Positions 1 through 13,210 of a stretch of DNA of 64,000 nt are shown in pieces. Source of the DNA: Asterella californica (taxonomy: Eukaryota; Streptophyta; Marchantiopsida; Marchantiales; Aytoniaceae); the NCBI GenBank assembly GCA_036924285.1, contig JAYKYS010000009.1, positions 17,546,001 to 17,610,000 of the forward strand, in the 5' to 3' direction. The translations under genes and the position numbers were made by a program. A model generated the notes under the pieces. It had not been told where the DNA came from. It saw only the letters and a program-made list of their open reading frames with translations, and ran no database searches. Numbering within the stretch: position 1 is the stretch's first letter; each line of letters starts with the position of its first letter.

Positions 1-3000
1 AGTCGAGGCCACAATCAAGTACAGCCTCTGCACGTAGCAGCCATTCTCCTCATTCAATCCAGTCCAGGTAGTCCTCTAAGGCGTGCATGTCTTCAGTCAC
101 ATAACAAGGATCTTTCTCATCCTCTACAATGTCGAGCGCTGGAATTGTGCTTCAAAATCGCTCTCGACAGATTGCCGTCCAACCAGGAGAAATCGCCGAA
201 CCCGGTCCTCAGCAACGCTTTGGTTGCAGCATTGAAGAGAGCTCAGGCTCACCAGAGACGAGGGACGCCAGAACAGAGCTTGCAGCCTCTGCTCGCTGTG
301 AAGGTCGAGATGGATCAGCTCATAATCTCGATTTTGGATGATCCGAGTGTAAGTCGAGTCATGCGAGAAGCTGGTTTTTCTAGTACCGATGTGAAAAGCA
401 ACATGGAGGAAGCTGCCGCCCAGCAGTCTCCATCACTTACTTGCTCTTCCTCTTCGTTGGATAGCTGTAGTCAGCTGAGGCGCCGTGAGCGACTGCCAAT
501 GACCGCCTTTACTGGTTCACCTATGGAAACCGCCCAGTTCCGTCATTCGCTCTTTTCTTCGACTCATTCATTGATGTTTGAATCCCCGGACAATAACCTC
601 AGAATGGTCGAGCGTGGTTTACTATCCAATGTTGCGGATGTGCAGTCTGACAAAGAGTCTTCATTGCTGGGTTCGTTTCATCGGCAAAATGGGGATGAAC
701 ACTCATCCCCTGTAGCCACTCCTTTCCTCGAAAAGTCTCCCCTCTTCTTGAATAGGATGGAGCAATCTCGGCTGCATCCACAAGCACCTGTTTCCTTGAG
801 TAGCGGTTCAGTGCGGTCTACAGGTCACGAGGAAGATGTAAGGAATATTGTGGAGACTTTATCGAAGAAGAGAAATCCCGTGCTGGTGAACGAAGCGGGG
901 CTGCATAAAAGCAGTATGGCTGTTAAGGAGTTTTCGCATAGATTGAAAGGTGGAGAAGTTCCCTCGTTTTTAAAAGGCGTTAATTTCGTGAACTTCCCTT
1001 TCAACTCTCTCACTGTTGGACTTTTCTCCAAGGAAGAGATGGAGCAGAAGCTCACGCAGTTAAGAAACCTTGTGGAAGGGAGTATGCCGGGCGGTACCAT
1101 CTTATCACTAGGTGACTTGCAGTGGCTGGCTGAATCCGCCCCGGAGAAGGCCACTACAACGCAGGCACATGCACGTCTCGCAGTTCAAGAGCTCACTCAA
1201 TTCCTGGATACCTACTCTAGGCAGCGCTTTTGGCTACTTGGAACTGCTTCTTCACAGACTTTCATGGGATGTCAGGTCGGTAATCCCTCGTTGGAAACGA
1301 GACTGAATCTTCAGCCGATCCTGATCGCAGCTAATAGCGGTCTTGGGTTCCAATCAAGGTACAGTCCTCATCTTTCCGCTCGTGGGGAAGGAAATGAAGG
1401 ATAGGGTTGGTTGGCTTTTAGTGGACCGGACACGCTTTTAACTCCTTTCTTCGTAATGTATAGGTGTTACTTCGCTACAGACGCTGTTTAAATCCACTAC
1501 TCGTAATCTGTGTTTCCCTTGTGTCTACTGGATATTCGCTTTGCTCATGGAAGTAGTGAAGCTGGTTGAGGGAGCTGTGTGAAAGTTGCCAAACAAGTTA
1601 GGCTCACAGTAGGGCTTTGATGGATGAGTTGCCCTCCAGATATACCTTGGGATTCTTGTTCGGCTCCGGGTGTTGATTGATGTTTTGAAAAAGAACCGTC
1701 GTTCTGGACGGTTCAAATGGGTGGAATACTTCCTAGCTGTGTTGGTAGACTCGGTGCCCCACATTGAGAGGCTTCATCATCAGGACTAGATCCTAGCCCT
1801 TTATTTCTGATGTTATCTGTGGTACTCTACAGAGAATGATGATCTTTGTGCTCTTGTTCCAGGTTTGGCAGCTATCAAAGCAAGCTTAATAGGCCGCTTA
1901 CTTCGGCAGGGCAAGGAAGTACTGTAAATCCACTCCTGAAGTTGCAGTTTCCACGCGTGGAGACCAGTTTACATGGGCTCGATCTTTGCCCGGAGTGCAC
2001 TCGAAAGTATCAGAGCGAGCTGTCTCGCGTGATCCGACAAGAGCGAGCACCGCACCCAGGGCGCACATGGCTTCCATCGAGCACAACTCAGCCGCCTTGG
2101 ATGTCCCAGACGAAGGATATGAACTGGCTCCCTCTATCCGCGGTAAGCATTTGATACACTCGGGATCCGTGATTTGTTGTATCAGTTACCGTCTCCTGTG
2201 GACTGGGTTCACCCAAGTCCACTTTACTTTGGTGTTCCATTATCATTTCGTTGTAAAACTGCGTACTGGATCCGCTGGTGCCTCTGAAGTTAGCAGGGTA
2301 CGAGAGCTGACAGGAATTATTGGTGATTCGTGGCAGGTTAAAGAAGAGGAAGATGTATTGACGCATAATCCATTGCTTTCACAGCGGGTAGAAGACTTAA
2401 AAGAGAACTGGCGGCGAATATGTTCTGGCCATTGTGCCAGCCCTGGAGGTTTGCCTAACATCATGGATTCGACTCGCAGTTATCATTCTTCAAGCCAAGC
2501 CCTCCCTGAGGTTATCCTAACAGAAGACAAGAGTTCCTCCTTGATGCCTAAAATGATGGGTATGTCAAAGTGGCCAGAAACTGTGAAGTTTCTAGTTGCC
2601 AAGTCGGCTGAACAATCCTCGCCCGTTCCGCCGAAGGATAGGAGTATACCTCCCTGGGCAATCAGTCCTAGTGCAGTCAGCAGTCTTTCCAACAGGGCGA
2701 CAGTTCCTGCTAACAGCAAGCAGGTTCGGCCTTCAATTGGAATTGGCGGATGGATGAAGAAAGACGACCCAACTGGGGCTCTGGATACCAACAAACTGAG
2801 GTCCTCTGCCGGTCAAGCGGCAGAAGCGCATCGAGATACGATGGGGTCTGATCTAGCTCTGGGTCGGCCAAGTGCCGGAGTACCCTCACCGACGAGAGAT
2901 CTCCGCGAAGAAGGGCAACAGCCGCTTCTTGGTGGGTTGAAGCTTTCTGTTGCTGGGAACGCCTGCAGGGAGCCTGTCTCTGAAGTGTTACTGCCCTGGC

Positions 3001-4475
3001 GTGTTCCAACAACAGCCGGAGCGGGTTTCTTGAAGGCAAGTGATCAGAAACCAGCTCGGGTTAACTTCTTCCGACCAAATGATATGGACAGTCTGAAGGG
3101 GCTGTGGAGAGGGCTGCAGGATATGGTGCCGTGGCAAAGGGAGGCCAGCAGCGCCGTGGCTTCGACGGTGTCAGACTGCCGCTCCGGAAACGGGAGGAAG
3201 AGAGGCTCCACTACGAAGTCAGACACATGGCTGTTGTTTTTAGGACCGGATAGAGTTGGTAAAAGAGAAGTTGCTAAAGCTCTTGCCAAACTGGTTTTTG
3301 GTGATGAGAAGAAGCTGATTTGGATGCAACTCAGCGGCAAGCAGGGAGATACTGCAAATTTTGGGCCTGGCATTGGCCTTCTAACTGCCGACAACAACGG
3401 GGTAAGGTACCGAGGTAAAACCCCTCTGGACAGGTTAGTGGAGGCAGTGCGGCTCAAGCCTTTCTCGGTGGTGTTGTTGGAAGATGTGGATCAAGCAGAT
3501 TCCGTTGTCAGGGGAAATCTCCTGAGGGCTATGGAAAGGGGGAAACTTGCATCTTCGAACGGCAAGGAGGTTAGTTTCGCGAATGTCGTCGTCATAATGA
3601 CTTGCAGTGTTGGTGGTAGGTTAATGTCCCCGAAGCAGCATTTTGAAGGGCAGGGTTCGTTTGCCTTTGAGGAGGAGAAGCTGTCTCGGCTGTCTTCCTA
3701 TGGCATGAAGTTCCAAGTAGATGACTCAAAGTGTGAAAAGGTTGTACTTGATAACGGAAGAGGCGTCTCTGTCGTGAAATACAGCTTGGGTCGGGAGGAT
3801 CCTTCCTTGGAACGAAGTCCCTCACCTTCGGTATCTTGCAAACGTAGGGCTGATTGGGCCTTGCACGGCGATGCTAGTGACTGTGCCCCACTGGAGAAAA
3901 GGCCGAAGAAAGAGGGTTCTGTTTCAAGCAAGGCGCTAGCTCTTGATTTGAACCTTTCGGCGGAGGAGAATGAGTCCGTGGATGAAATATCATGCACGAC
4001 AGATGTGAATACACCCGACAGGCCTGCTGAACAGGAGACCGAGCAATCGCTGGCAAAGAAAGTAATTGCTTGCGCTCGCGAGTCTATTCCAAAGGAGATG
4101 TTTGACTTGGTCGATGCTCCCATAATGTTCAAGCCATTCGACTTTGCGGCACTTACTGATGGAGTCCTTGAGCAGCTTGAGAGTGCATCCAGGAGTGTAT
4201 TGAATACCGGAGCAACCATGGAGATCGATGTAGCAGTGTTAGAGCAGCTAGTTTCAGCTGCTTGGCAGACAAATTCTGACCAAAAGGTCTTCAATAGTTG
4301 GGTGAACGATGTTCTGGTGAAGAATGTGTCCACTTTGCTTGACAAGTGTGAAGTTGGGCCGAATTCTGTGGTGAAGTTGATGGTAGATTGCGGTCAAACA
4401 CTCGAAATGCAGGGTACAGCGGCAATTAGAGTTGGGCTGCTACCCGCATTGATAAAATTGGTTGTGTCAAATTAG
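1..4475 (+). CDS. SMXL: SMAX1-LIKE (SMXL/D53-type) protein, 5' end outside the window
   Basis: The protein is a ClpB-like nuclear repressor of the SMXL family. In land plants these act downstream of KAI2/D14-type receptors and are removed through an SCF(MAX2) ubiquitin ligase. I read the exons as <1-1358, 1863-2142 and 2337-4475, with GT-AG introns 1359-1862 and 2143-2336; reading phase is kept across both. This gives about 1258 residues, and roughly 40 N-terminal residues are missing. Residues 1 to about 115 are the double Clp-N domain, containing GHNQVQPLHVAAILL. The middle region has the typical FWLLGTAS segment and a CPEC pair in exon 2. The C-terminal AAA+ part has a degenerate P-loop GPDRVGKR (nt 3243-3266), then RGKTPLD (nt 3411 on), which corresponds to the degron loop of D53, then VVLLEDVDQAD. 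The EAR motif LDLNLS lies at nt 3942-3959 and should recruit TOPLESS-type corepressors. Family and exon structure are secure; activity is inferred. Confidence 0.93.
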
Positions 4476-7038
4476 CACCGCATCTATTCCCTATGATGAT
4501 TCCTCTCACTTGGAAACTCTTGGACGGTTGTAAGGTTTAGGGCAAGACGTCCATCAAGATTTCTTTACTGGAGGTTCTCGTTTGGACTCCAGAGTTCGGT
4601 CCTGTGTAAAGCAATCCTTCCGTTCTTCGGCTTTGTGGACGTGCAGGAGCAGCGAATGTAGATTCGGCTGAATAAGACCACGTGTAATTAACATAGTCCA
4701 GGTTTCAGAATATGATTACAAGACTAGAAGTTAGGACATTTCTCATACATTACTCATTATTGAAGTGAAGGTATCCAGATGAGCAGGGGTGAGTGAAAGT
4801 CTACAGAATCTCGTCATACCTCACCCATATTTCAGTCCACTCTTCTGGGATCTCAAAGGCACTCTGTTGCCGCTAAAGAGTGTACACTAGCTCCATTTTT
4901 TGCAGTGAGCAAATTCTTGGCCTTTTCTATGCCATTGTGCAATTCTGCGTCTTCAGTCTGTGTGTGATATCCTTCAGTAACGTGGGTGCGTACGACTGTA
5001 CTGTGATTACTACCTCGGGGGAACTGGTGGATGGGTCGGATGTAAACAGTATTGATTTGTATTCTCATACCGCAGTCCTCTACCTGCTATCATGATGGGT
5101 TCTGGCTGTTCACTTTCTCTCGCCATCAAGACTTTTGCTTGCAACAGGAATATGACCAAGCAACAGGAATATGACAAGTACACTCCACTCCGGAATGACA
5201 TGCCTTGGACCATGGAAGCAGCAGCATCTGGTTGAGAAGGTATCTGTATTTTCTCGACGAGGATGAGCCACCGACAACAATGGGAATTTGGGCATCATAC
5301 ATTGGCGGAGTTGAGTGCTCGACTCACTGAGTGCGCACTCAAACGGTGGTCGGTCTTATATGCAGATAAACAAGGCCGAGATTACAGATATTGTCTAGTA
5401 ACTTTTCGTACGTGGATTAGAAGATTTCGGAGGACAGGGAAACCTCTCTACGCCACATGCATCGAGGATAGAAAGGGGTCCGACTCTGGACTGATCTTAA
5501 CTTTTGAAAAGTTTGGAAGTGGTTTACTTTCGAAAAATCCAAATCAAGTGGCGTGCGCGCAGATGCAGGAAGATCGTTTGGTACGCTATAGTCCTAGGAG
5601 CACTTGAGATCCTTGTTGGAGGAGTGGGCCCGCACTTGATGCAAAAGGAAGGCGTGTGTCATTCCGGTAAGTACAAGTGTTCCTGGAGTCGCACCAACCA
5701 ACCCTCAGAAAGGCAGTATTTTTCGCTTCCTCTTTTGAGATATCTTACACAGTAGTACGGTACTTTATGTTGCGAGAAGATCAGTTTGACCGTTATATTC
5801 GAAACTTTCTGTGCATAGTGACACCAGCAGCTTTTGACTTGCTCATTGTCCTTTCTTTCTCAACAGCATGCGTGGACAGTGGCTTTCACGTCTTCAAATC
5901 TTTGCATGTTGACAGTCGTGACATGATTCATGAATAGAAACGGAGCGAGAACAGCGAGTGAGAAGGGCGACTCACATCGCATGAGTTCCGTCCGGCAACG
6001 CACTAAACCACAAACTCCGTGAAGATTGCTAGTCGGACCCTGTACTCCCGGCAGGATAACATACGACTGGAAAATTTGTTCTCTTCCGTCTCATCCTTCC
6101 TTCTCAAATAACAGGTATTTGAAGAAGACTTGACGTAATTCAGGGGAACATCTCAAATTGCACTCGCGCATTTCTCTTAGATATCAGTTCCGGTTGTAAA
6201 TCAGTTTGTCTTTTTAGTGATAATCGTACGTCCATCAAACGTATCCGCGGACACGATGTGAGTCGAGTGAAGGAGAAATGCAATAGACTCAGCGGCAGTA
6301 GGACAAAAGTAGCACGAATGCCAGTGGGCTGGACTGGTCTGTCTTTAATCCCTTCCTCTCTGTGCTGGGGCTTTGCTTTTCGGAGGAGAATGAAAGAGAA
6401 AGAGAGAAAAGCGGCTACTTCTCACTGACAGACTGACAGTCCGGACGAATCCTTAGCTGACATGAAAAAGTGGGTTCAGAGAATGCCAAAGAACATCTGA
6501 CATTCTAGAGAAAGGTGACATAGTTGATATTTTATTTGCTGTTGAAAGATATTTTATTTGCAGTCGGCGTGTCCTCGGCGACAACATGCTACGTCAAGTG
6601 TGTCAGTTTATTCAGTTGATGGCCGCGCGTTCCAGTGACTTTTCAAGTCTGTGGCCCACACCCGTCTCGCTTACCACCTCAGCTGGAAAGATCACGACCT
6701 CTTGGGCGGTTGGGCCTGGCCTCCGAAGGTGAGAATTTACTTACTCGGACCCTGGTGGCCGACTGGACAGGAGAATGTTGACGTGTCCAGTAATTGCACG
6801 CGCGGTGGCCGGTCGTTGCTGTAGTGCGTTGTTGTTAGTTATTCACGTAGTATGTAAGTAAGTCTTGAGCAAGATCCCTTACTGAGTGCGGGGGGAATAG
6901 AGACCATTCAGGAAATTGCAGTTGAAAGATGCAGATCGTATATTCAGAGCACCCAGCATATAATATTCATCGTAATTACATTTTTCACATTAAATTAATC
7001 TATAAATAGCAACTGGTTTTCGGACTGGTATTTTAGAA
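4476..7038. other. SMXL 3' flank and intergenic DNA without a recognisable gene
   Basis: The first few hundred bases should hold the SMXL 3' UTR. Open frames here (for example 5263-5607, + strand) show no family resemblance and no splice-consistent extension. A 19-base phrase (caacaggaatatgac and neighbours) is repeated in tandem near 5139-5177. I see nothing else. Confidence 0.5.
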
Positions 7039-7322
7039 GCAGGGGTCTACTCATGCCTCATGGTTTATGTCGGGGCCTTCTCTCGTTTTCAGGTTTGGGT
7101 TAATAGTTAATATTTATAGAATATTTTGATATTTTTAATTATAAACTTTTCACTTAATGTATATATTTCTTATAACAAGCGCGAGGTCTACTCACGTTTT
7201 ATGGTTTGTTTCCGGTCTTCTTTCGTTTTCAGGTTTGGGTTAATAGTTAATATTTACAGAATATTTTATATTTTATTATTATAATATTTTCATTTATTAT
7301 TATAATATTTTTCCTATAACAA
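7039..7322. repeat. Two-copy tandem duplication, about 141 bp per unit
   Basis: Unit 1 starts near 7039 and unit 2 near 7180. Both contain ggtctactca, then tcgttttcaggtttgggtta, then atagttaatattta and an AT-rich tail ending in cttataaca or cctataaca. The units differ by scattered substitutions and short AT-rich indels, so the duplication is not recent. No coding potential is seen. Confidence 0.8.
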
Positions 7323-8987
7323 CAATCGAGAAAAAAGTTCTCAGAAGTTCATCCTACATGCATAATTATTATTCAGTGCTCGAGTTCCAGTCCGATAGTC
7401 TTTTCTAGATCTTTGAGCAATGCAAGAAGCAAGAACAAGATACATTTTGACATCCATCATCACACCGTATCTTCTTCGTTGATTTATAATGCCAGGCAAC
7501 AGATGAACTCGAACAGAACTTGAGGATACCCGATATTTCGAAAAGTGAACTAATTGTATGAACAACGCAAAGATACTACAATGCGTTCGGATGAGAGAAA
7601 TTCTAACTTGGTCCTTCTTGTGATGACAAAAGTTCGAGATGTAGCATATTTATCAAACTACTATTTTCTTAGTTTCTTCGAGGTTATCATCTTACAGAAG
7701 AATAAAGTGAATTCTCAAAGTGAGCATTAAATACTATGAAAAAAGACAAACACCACGGGATCATGCACACTGAACAAGAGTGTGAGAGAGAAGCTCCAAG
7801 GAGATTTTGAATCCAAGAAAGGAATAATTAAGAGAGTATGTCGAACTAAGACATTTATGGCGAATCTATTTGAACCGTATTCAGTTTAAAACAGGAATAG
7901 TCAGTTCAATTGACCACATGCGCTTCTTGAAAACTCCTAATTTTTGGTGGGTGCTTCTCTAGCATGCATTTTGTTCGCTAAGTCTTTCGATTCACATTTT
8001 GTTACAATCGTTTTTGCTTTCCTATAGCAGTCATAGAGAACGAGAGCAAAAATATGTTTGTGCCGGTTCGACCTAAGATGAAGTGATAGTGAATGACAGT
8101 TTGTAACTGATTGAAGTCACTGAAAATGTGATTACCAGAATGTGCGTAGATTTTACGAGGAAAAAGGTTTCTTTGTCTTCCCTTGACACGAAGAGAAACT
8201 TTCGTAATTTTCGTGGTATGAGAAACTTTCGTTTCTGGATACCATTATGCTTAACCTTTTCGCACACAAACGAGAAAATTGTCGCTTGGATATCATAAAG
8301 AGTTACTTTCATGTCTTAGTGGCTCTATGCAAATGTCGGATTAACTAGAGTAGGTCTTCCCAGTTCACTATGGGTAAATAGTTCTCATGGTCAATTTTTA
8401 CGGTTCTTGGATCTTTGTGAATTTTTACATCAATCTTCTGATGAGTTTCTTCTGTTGCTATTGTCCATTATGTCACTTGTTCTTGTAGGTCTTCCTTCGC
8501 AAGTGTATTACAAAGCATCTCGGTTGTACATCTGGGTCCAATTGCTTAGTTGTGTCCATAACAACAGTTTTTTCTTCTTCATCCGTCATACTATCGGTCC
8601 AATGTAAATGACAGATGTTGATTGATATGAGTTGAGCTTTGTATCCGTTGACTAAGGCTTTGGTGCTTATCTAGTGTTGTTCTCTTTGCCAAATAAGTTC
8701 GATGTAGTCTCTATTAGGTGCTCAATTTTGTTGTACTTTGGTTTGTTTTAGTCATGATCGTTCTAGAATCATGCGGACAACCTTCTGTTCATCTAACAGT
8801 TTCATCACTACAACATCAGTATTAAAATTCATGTTGATAATCGTAATAGTTAATCCTTTGACTATTCCGGCTAAGAGAAATCTAACATTTTTAAGTTGAA
8901 TGGCATTGTAAAGCACGTAGAGACCGTATCATATAGCAAGAAGCGGACGTAAGCAAATGAGAACTCTTTCAAGTCGTATCATACTGC
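7323..8987. other. Intergenic DNA, nothing recognised
   Basis: There are only short frames with no family signature on either strand. No inverted repeats, RNA gene or promoter could be supported. Confidence 0.45.
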
Positions 8988-9302
8988 ATGCAAGCAGTAA
9001 TGAATCACCTCACTACAGTTTGGGCCAAAAGAGCTTCAAGCTCAGAAGAGCATCCAGAACAAAATATACAAAGCAGGACGGATGTACCTATCTCGTCACT
9101 CCAACAGCCACCTTGGAAAGATGAAGGACCAATACTTCAAATAACAATAAAAGAAGTTTTGTTGAGGAATGTTTTACTTGATGTATGATCCTCTGCGAAT
9201 GTCTTGAGTGAAGGATTATACAAAAGACTTAAAAACATAGAACTACCTGCTCAAGGTAATCGTAAGGTGCATTGTGCATTTCTTCATGGATACACTATTT
9301 CG
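8988..9302 (+). pseudogene. Possible remnant of a retrotransposon aspartic protease
   Basis: One frame reads IKEVLLRNVLLD, then a stop, then SSANVLSEGLYKRLKN. In Ty3-type polyproteins the protease active site has the form VLLDGGSSxN followed by an LSE or ISE segment. Here the two glycines after the aspartate are replaced by a valine and a stop codon, so it could not be active. There are no flanking gag or reverse transcriptase sequences or LTRs nearby. The sequence differs from the DHGSEIN protease type of the 21-53 kb elements, so it would be another lineage. The match is short, and chance similarity remains possible. Confidence 0.33.
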
Positions 9303-12300
9303 AGAAGTCAAATGTCGTACTGATTACACAAACTGAACATAGTTTTCTCACTCTGAACATTCATGTTTATTTCGTTTCAATGTGCGTCTTCTCTCTCTCG
9401 GTACACGCTTCAAAAGTGAAAAGCCTTTACTGGGACAATCGGCCCTTGTGGACCGAGATGGAGAACTACACTAGATGGCCGAAGATCAGTCCTCCATACT
9501 CCAGTTCTCTCTGATTACTTCGTTTCACCTCACCCCACTTTATTAGCTTTTGTTGCTTTGCTACAACGATATCTTCTGCAGTCTGCCCTTTGCACCGACT
9601 TCCACGGTGTCCACACTCACGTGGTCCTGATATTGCACTTCCTTGCTCGAGAAAACGGTGATGGGATTGTAGTAGTGTAATGTGGGGTGGGAGTATGGCG
9701 AGAAAAAGAAGCGAAAATAACATAACAGACAAGTGGAAAACCCGCATCGTAGGATACAAGTCGCAACAGAGAGAAAAATACCTCGGAACACTAGCTATGT
9801 CTAGCAAGTTGCGACACCTCCTCAAGGGAGAAGTTGGACGGCCACACAGCACTGATGATAAGCACGTGAAGCATCTCTTTGCCGCCCTTGATGGATAAGA
9901 GTACACGAGGGATGTAAAGTGAAGCGAAGGAAGTAGGCCACCTCGCGAGAGAGAGATGGAGAGGAAATAGCCCCTTGCAGTATTCCTTTTCGCCGCCAGG
10001 TATCGAAGACACCCTTTTGCCTAATCACGAATTTCTCACCCACTGGCAAGCTGTTCTCATCGTCACGCGAGCAACAAGACAGGAAAGGAAGTCGGAAAGC
10101 AGAGTGCTGAATCAGAGCAGTGATATCCACATCTTTCAAGAAAGAGGAGATTTCATTGTCGCTGTACATGAGTGTCCAGCTCGCTCAGGTTGCGTAGTGA
10201 GGACGGATGGACGGACGGACGGAAGGACGAACATTTGACTGATTGCTAACAGAGCATCTCCTAGACGTACTCCCGCAATGTAGTGGTTGGGAGAAGAGCG
10301 AGTAGAAAGACGACTACTTATCTCCTTGTTGGCCACAATGGCTGCACGGCATACAAGATCAAGGAGAGATGGGAGAACACATGCGTCCAACGAGCAACGA
10401 GTCGCCGCAGCAGGAGGCATGAAAACGGTGATGAATTCTTTGACTCGTTTGAGATTCTTGTTCATCGTGAGTCGGCCTGTAGATGTAAGGTTGGCTTAAC
10501 CTCAGGGTACAGACGGGATGTCTCCGGAGAGGAATCAAGGATGCGCTATGGTGCGAGCCCGAGATCTCACTTCGGTGAGCGAAAGGTGCTGCGCTATCCT
10601 CCGGGGAACTGACAACACTGATTCAAATCATTAGGACATCTATTTCTTGACTAAGCTCCATACTTTTCAACGCCCTACCATGATTTGCCAGGTCCGCGAA
10701 AAGAGAGAGAGAGAGTGAAGTTTCTTTCGGACTACTATCATCACAAGAACTCGAATCTTCGTAAAGACTGTACTTACCCTAGACCTCTAGACTACCGGTG
10801 GGAAAAGACGTGTGCTTGTCCCACGATGCATAATTCACGCCTCGAGGGAGTGAGGAAACATGACATGTTAAAGGCTACCTAGACTTCCATCGCTAGACTG
10901 CGGGAGGACAGGCAGGAGGCAGGCAAGCGGCACAGCATTGCAACGCAAGCCAAGTAGGTCAAGAGAAGTTTGTCACGTCGAGAAAAGGTGAGGAGAGGTA
11001 GGTTGTTGAAACGGTTGGCCATGTGAGCAGTGAATTCTACACTTTGACTCTTCTTGGGCAATCTCTACCTCTTGATTCAAGAGTATTTCAAGCCAAGCCT
11101 CCAAGGCTCATGCCGTTGTGGTTAGAGCAGCGTCACTTCTCGTGCAGATTTCCCGGTCTATAAGGATAAACCAGTCTTCGAGACCCAAGATTTGGGTCCT
11201 TGCTACCACTAAAACAAGATTAAGATCATCCTGAGTAAAAGTTCCTATATGAACAAAAGTAAGCTGATACAAGTTTGGCTCTCCAGCTATAAAAGAGGAG
11301 GAGGGAGGATCGAGATTAGATTTTTGTGCTCTGAGAATTTTGTAAACAGGGGTTGGAATGCCTGAGAAGACATCTGACATTCAATCATTCTAGTACAGTA
11401 ACTTGATGTGACGGGTACTGATGTACTAGCACTTCTCGTTGTGGCGGTGGGCCATGAGGGTTTTGCATGTTGTAGTTTTACTTGTGCCGACCAGATGCCA
11501 TTCACGACTCTCACAAAGGCAGTAGTCATCGCAAAGTCATTAGCTCTTTTTGATGTCAGCAGAAAAGGCCTCATGATAACTATGAACTGGTAATAAGGAG
11601 GTAGTTCCCTCCAGTTCTATCTTTCGAGACCTCTCTCGGAAAGTCAGAGGTCACTCCTTCCTTCCTCTGATGAGCTTTTTGTTTGCTTCGGGTCGACCCA
11701 AGCAAGAGTTAGTTTGCTCGGTTGCCTATCTTATGTCTTATCTCCATCTCCAAGTTATGTCTGTTCTGCATGCCTCGTCTTGGTTGACTTCATACCAACA
11801 AACGAAACACTAGCAAGCTACGTACCAAATCGAAGATACTCCCTGAGTCTCCCTCAACTTCTCTTTTTGATCATCATGACACTGCTGTAGTAGTGGTTGT
11901 GAAGAAAAGAAAAAAAAAGAAAAAAGAGAAAAAGAGAGTAGTGGTTGTGAATCTTGTGATAGATAGGTTTTTCAGAATAGAAGTCTTTGAGTCCAGGACA
12001 TGAAGGTGGCAAACTCTAACGTCCAGGCTTATATAGAAGATGAAACAACCCGGGAGATATGATGTTGATACTAGTAGTAGGAAAGTGTTTCTGGTCAACC
12101 CCCATAACACGATTTAACAATGCGTGTAGCTGGTCACACCACTGCTGCTTTCACGAACTATTGTTCTCGTCCGAACCAGAAATTGAGTTCCTCCCTTCTT
12201 GTACCTTCATTTTGGGGGTACTTGACGCTGTCTTATATAATTTTCCGTCGCTTGACGACTGTAGCTTTTGAACGGAACAGTTTGGAACCAATTCTACGTT

Positions 12301-13084
12301 CCGCTTGGGGGTAGGAAGCAGCGGCACATGTATGTCGTGACAGGAGGGCAAAAAATGGAGAAGAAAGGTCTCTGCCCAGGACAGAAACAATTAAACTTTT
12401 TCCTATCGGAGAAATGTTTGTTCTCTACGGTCTTTTATTGAGTTTTTCGTTCTTGATGGTTTGTTTCATTTGTGGAAATCACTGGACGACCCCCGTTGCT
12501 ATATTATAATCACAGGAAGGAACAACAAAGAAGAAAATCTAACAACCTGGACTCCGGGAACTGCTTACGGGTACATGTAGTATCCGACTCTCTCCCTTCT
12601 TTCTTCCGTAAATGGTGTTAGATCGTCTAAGAAAACAAGGACAAATCAGTTTCAAAGATCAATCTAATCTGAACGCTCAAGTTCTCTACTGATGTAGCTT
12701 TGACCATATTTCCTATATTCGTGTATTGCAGCTCCACTTTTATAGAACAAGTTATTCAGAATCCTTCTTACGAGCTACTCTTTTTACTCTGCCACAAGTA
12801 CAAAGTTCCTTCTCTGACCCAGGAATACTAGAGATCTCAATATACATGTTGGTGCAGTTGCAAGTCATTGCAAGTCATTTGTATTCTATCGATATCGTAT
12901 GTAAAGCATAAATTCAGTCAGAATTCATCAGAAACGGTACAGCTTGCAGAAACGCTAAAAATGATTTCGGACGTGATTTTATCAACGAAGAAGCTTCACG
13001 ATCAACCTTTTTAAGTTATATTAACGGTAGAACGAGTTGCTTCGGGACTCAGAGCATGTGGTATGTTGGTGAACATGGGAAGTA
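9303..13084. other. Intergenic DNA, nothing recognised
   Basis: A short (GGAC)n-like patch lies near 10200-10230. A purine-rich tract near 11895-11940 is flanked by two copies of gtagtggttgtgaa. Frames such as 9466-9906 (-) and 10283-10612 (+) have no recognisable domain and sit in mutually overlapping frames, as expected by chance. Confidence 0.45.
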
Positions 13085-13210
13085 CGTTTGGATGAGATTA
13101 GGTTTCCTTGAAACATTCTATTTGATTATAAGTTTTCTGTTCAGTACGAAGGTCTAAATATCCGACAAAATATGCTAGATAAACTATGCTATGTAACTTT
13201 CATCCAAACG
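13085..13210. mobile_element. Candidate short MITE with 11-bp terminal inverted repeats
   Basis: The left end reads CGTTTGGATGA and the right end TCATCCAAACG, an exact 11-bp inverted match enclosing about 126 bp. No clear target-site duplication flanks it, so this is a candidate only. Confidence 0.35.

Noticed and set aside
3698..4345. 215-residue minus-strand frame inside SMXL exon 3
   Set aside because: It is a shadow of the real coding frame and has no domain.
5263..5937. Chain of overlapping plus-strand frames (114, 83 and 86 residues)
   Set aside because: No domain, no consistent splice sites and no resemblance to known plant proteins.
10283..10612. 109-residue frame as a small gene
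   Set aside because: It overlaps other frames on both strands and has no family signal, conserved motif or splice support.
11110..11190. tRNA-like words ggttagagcag and cttcgagaccc
   Set aside because: The spacing is too long and no acceptor stem forms, so neither a tRNA nor a SINE is supported.
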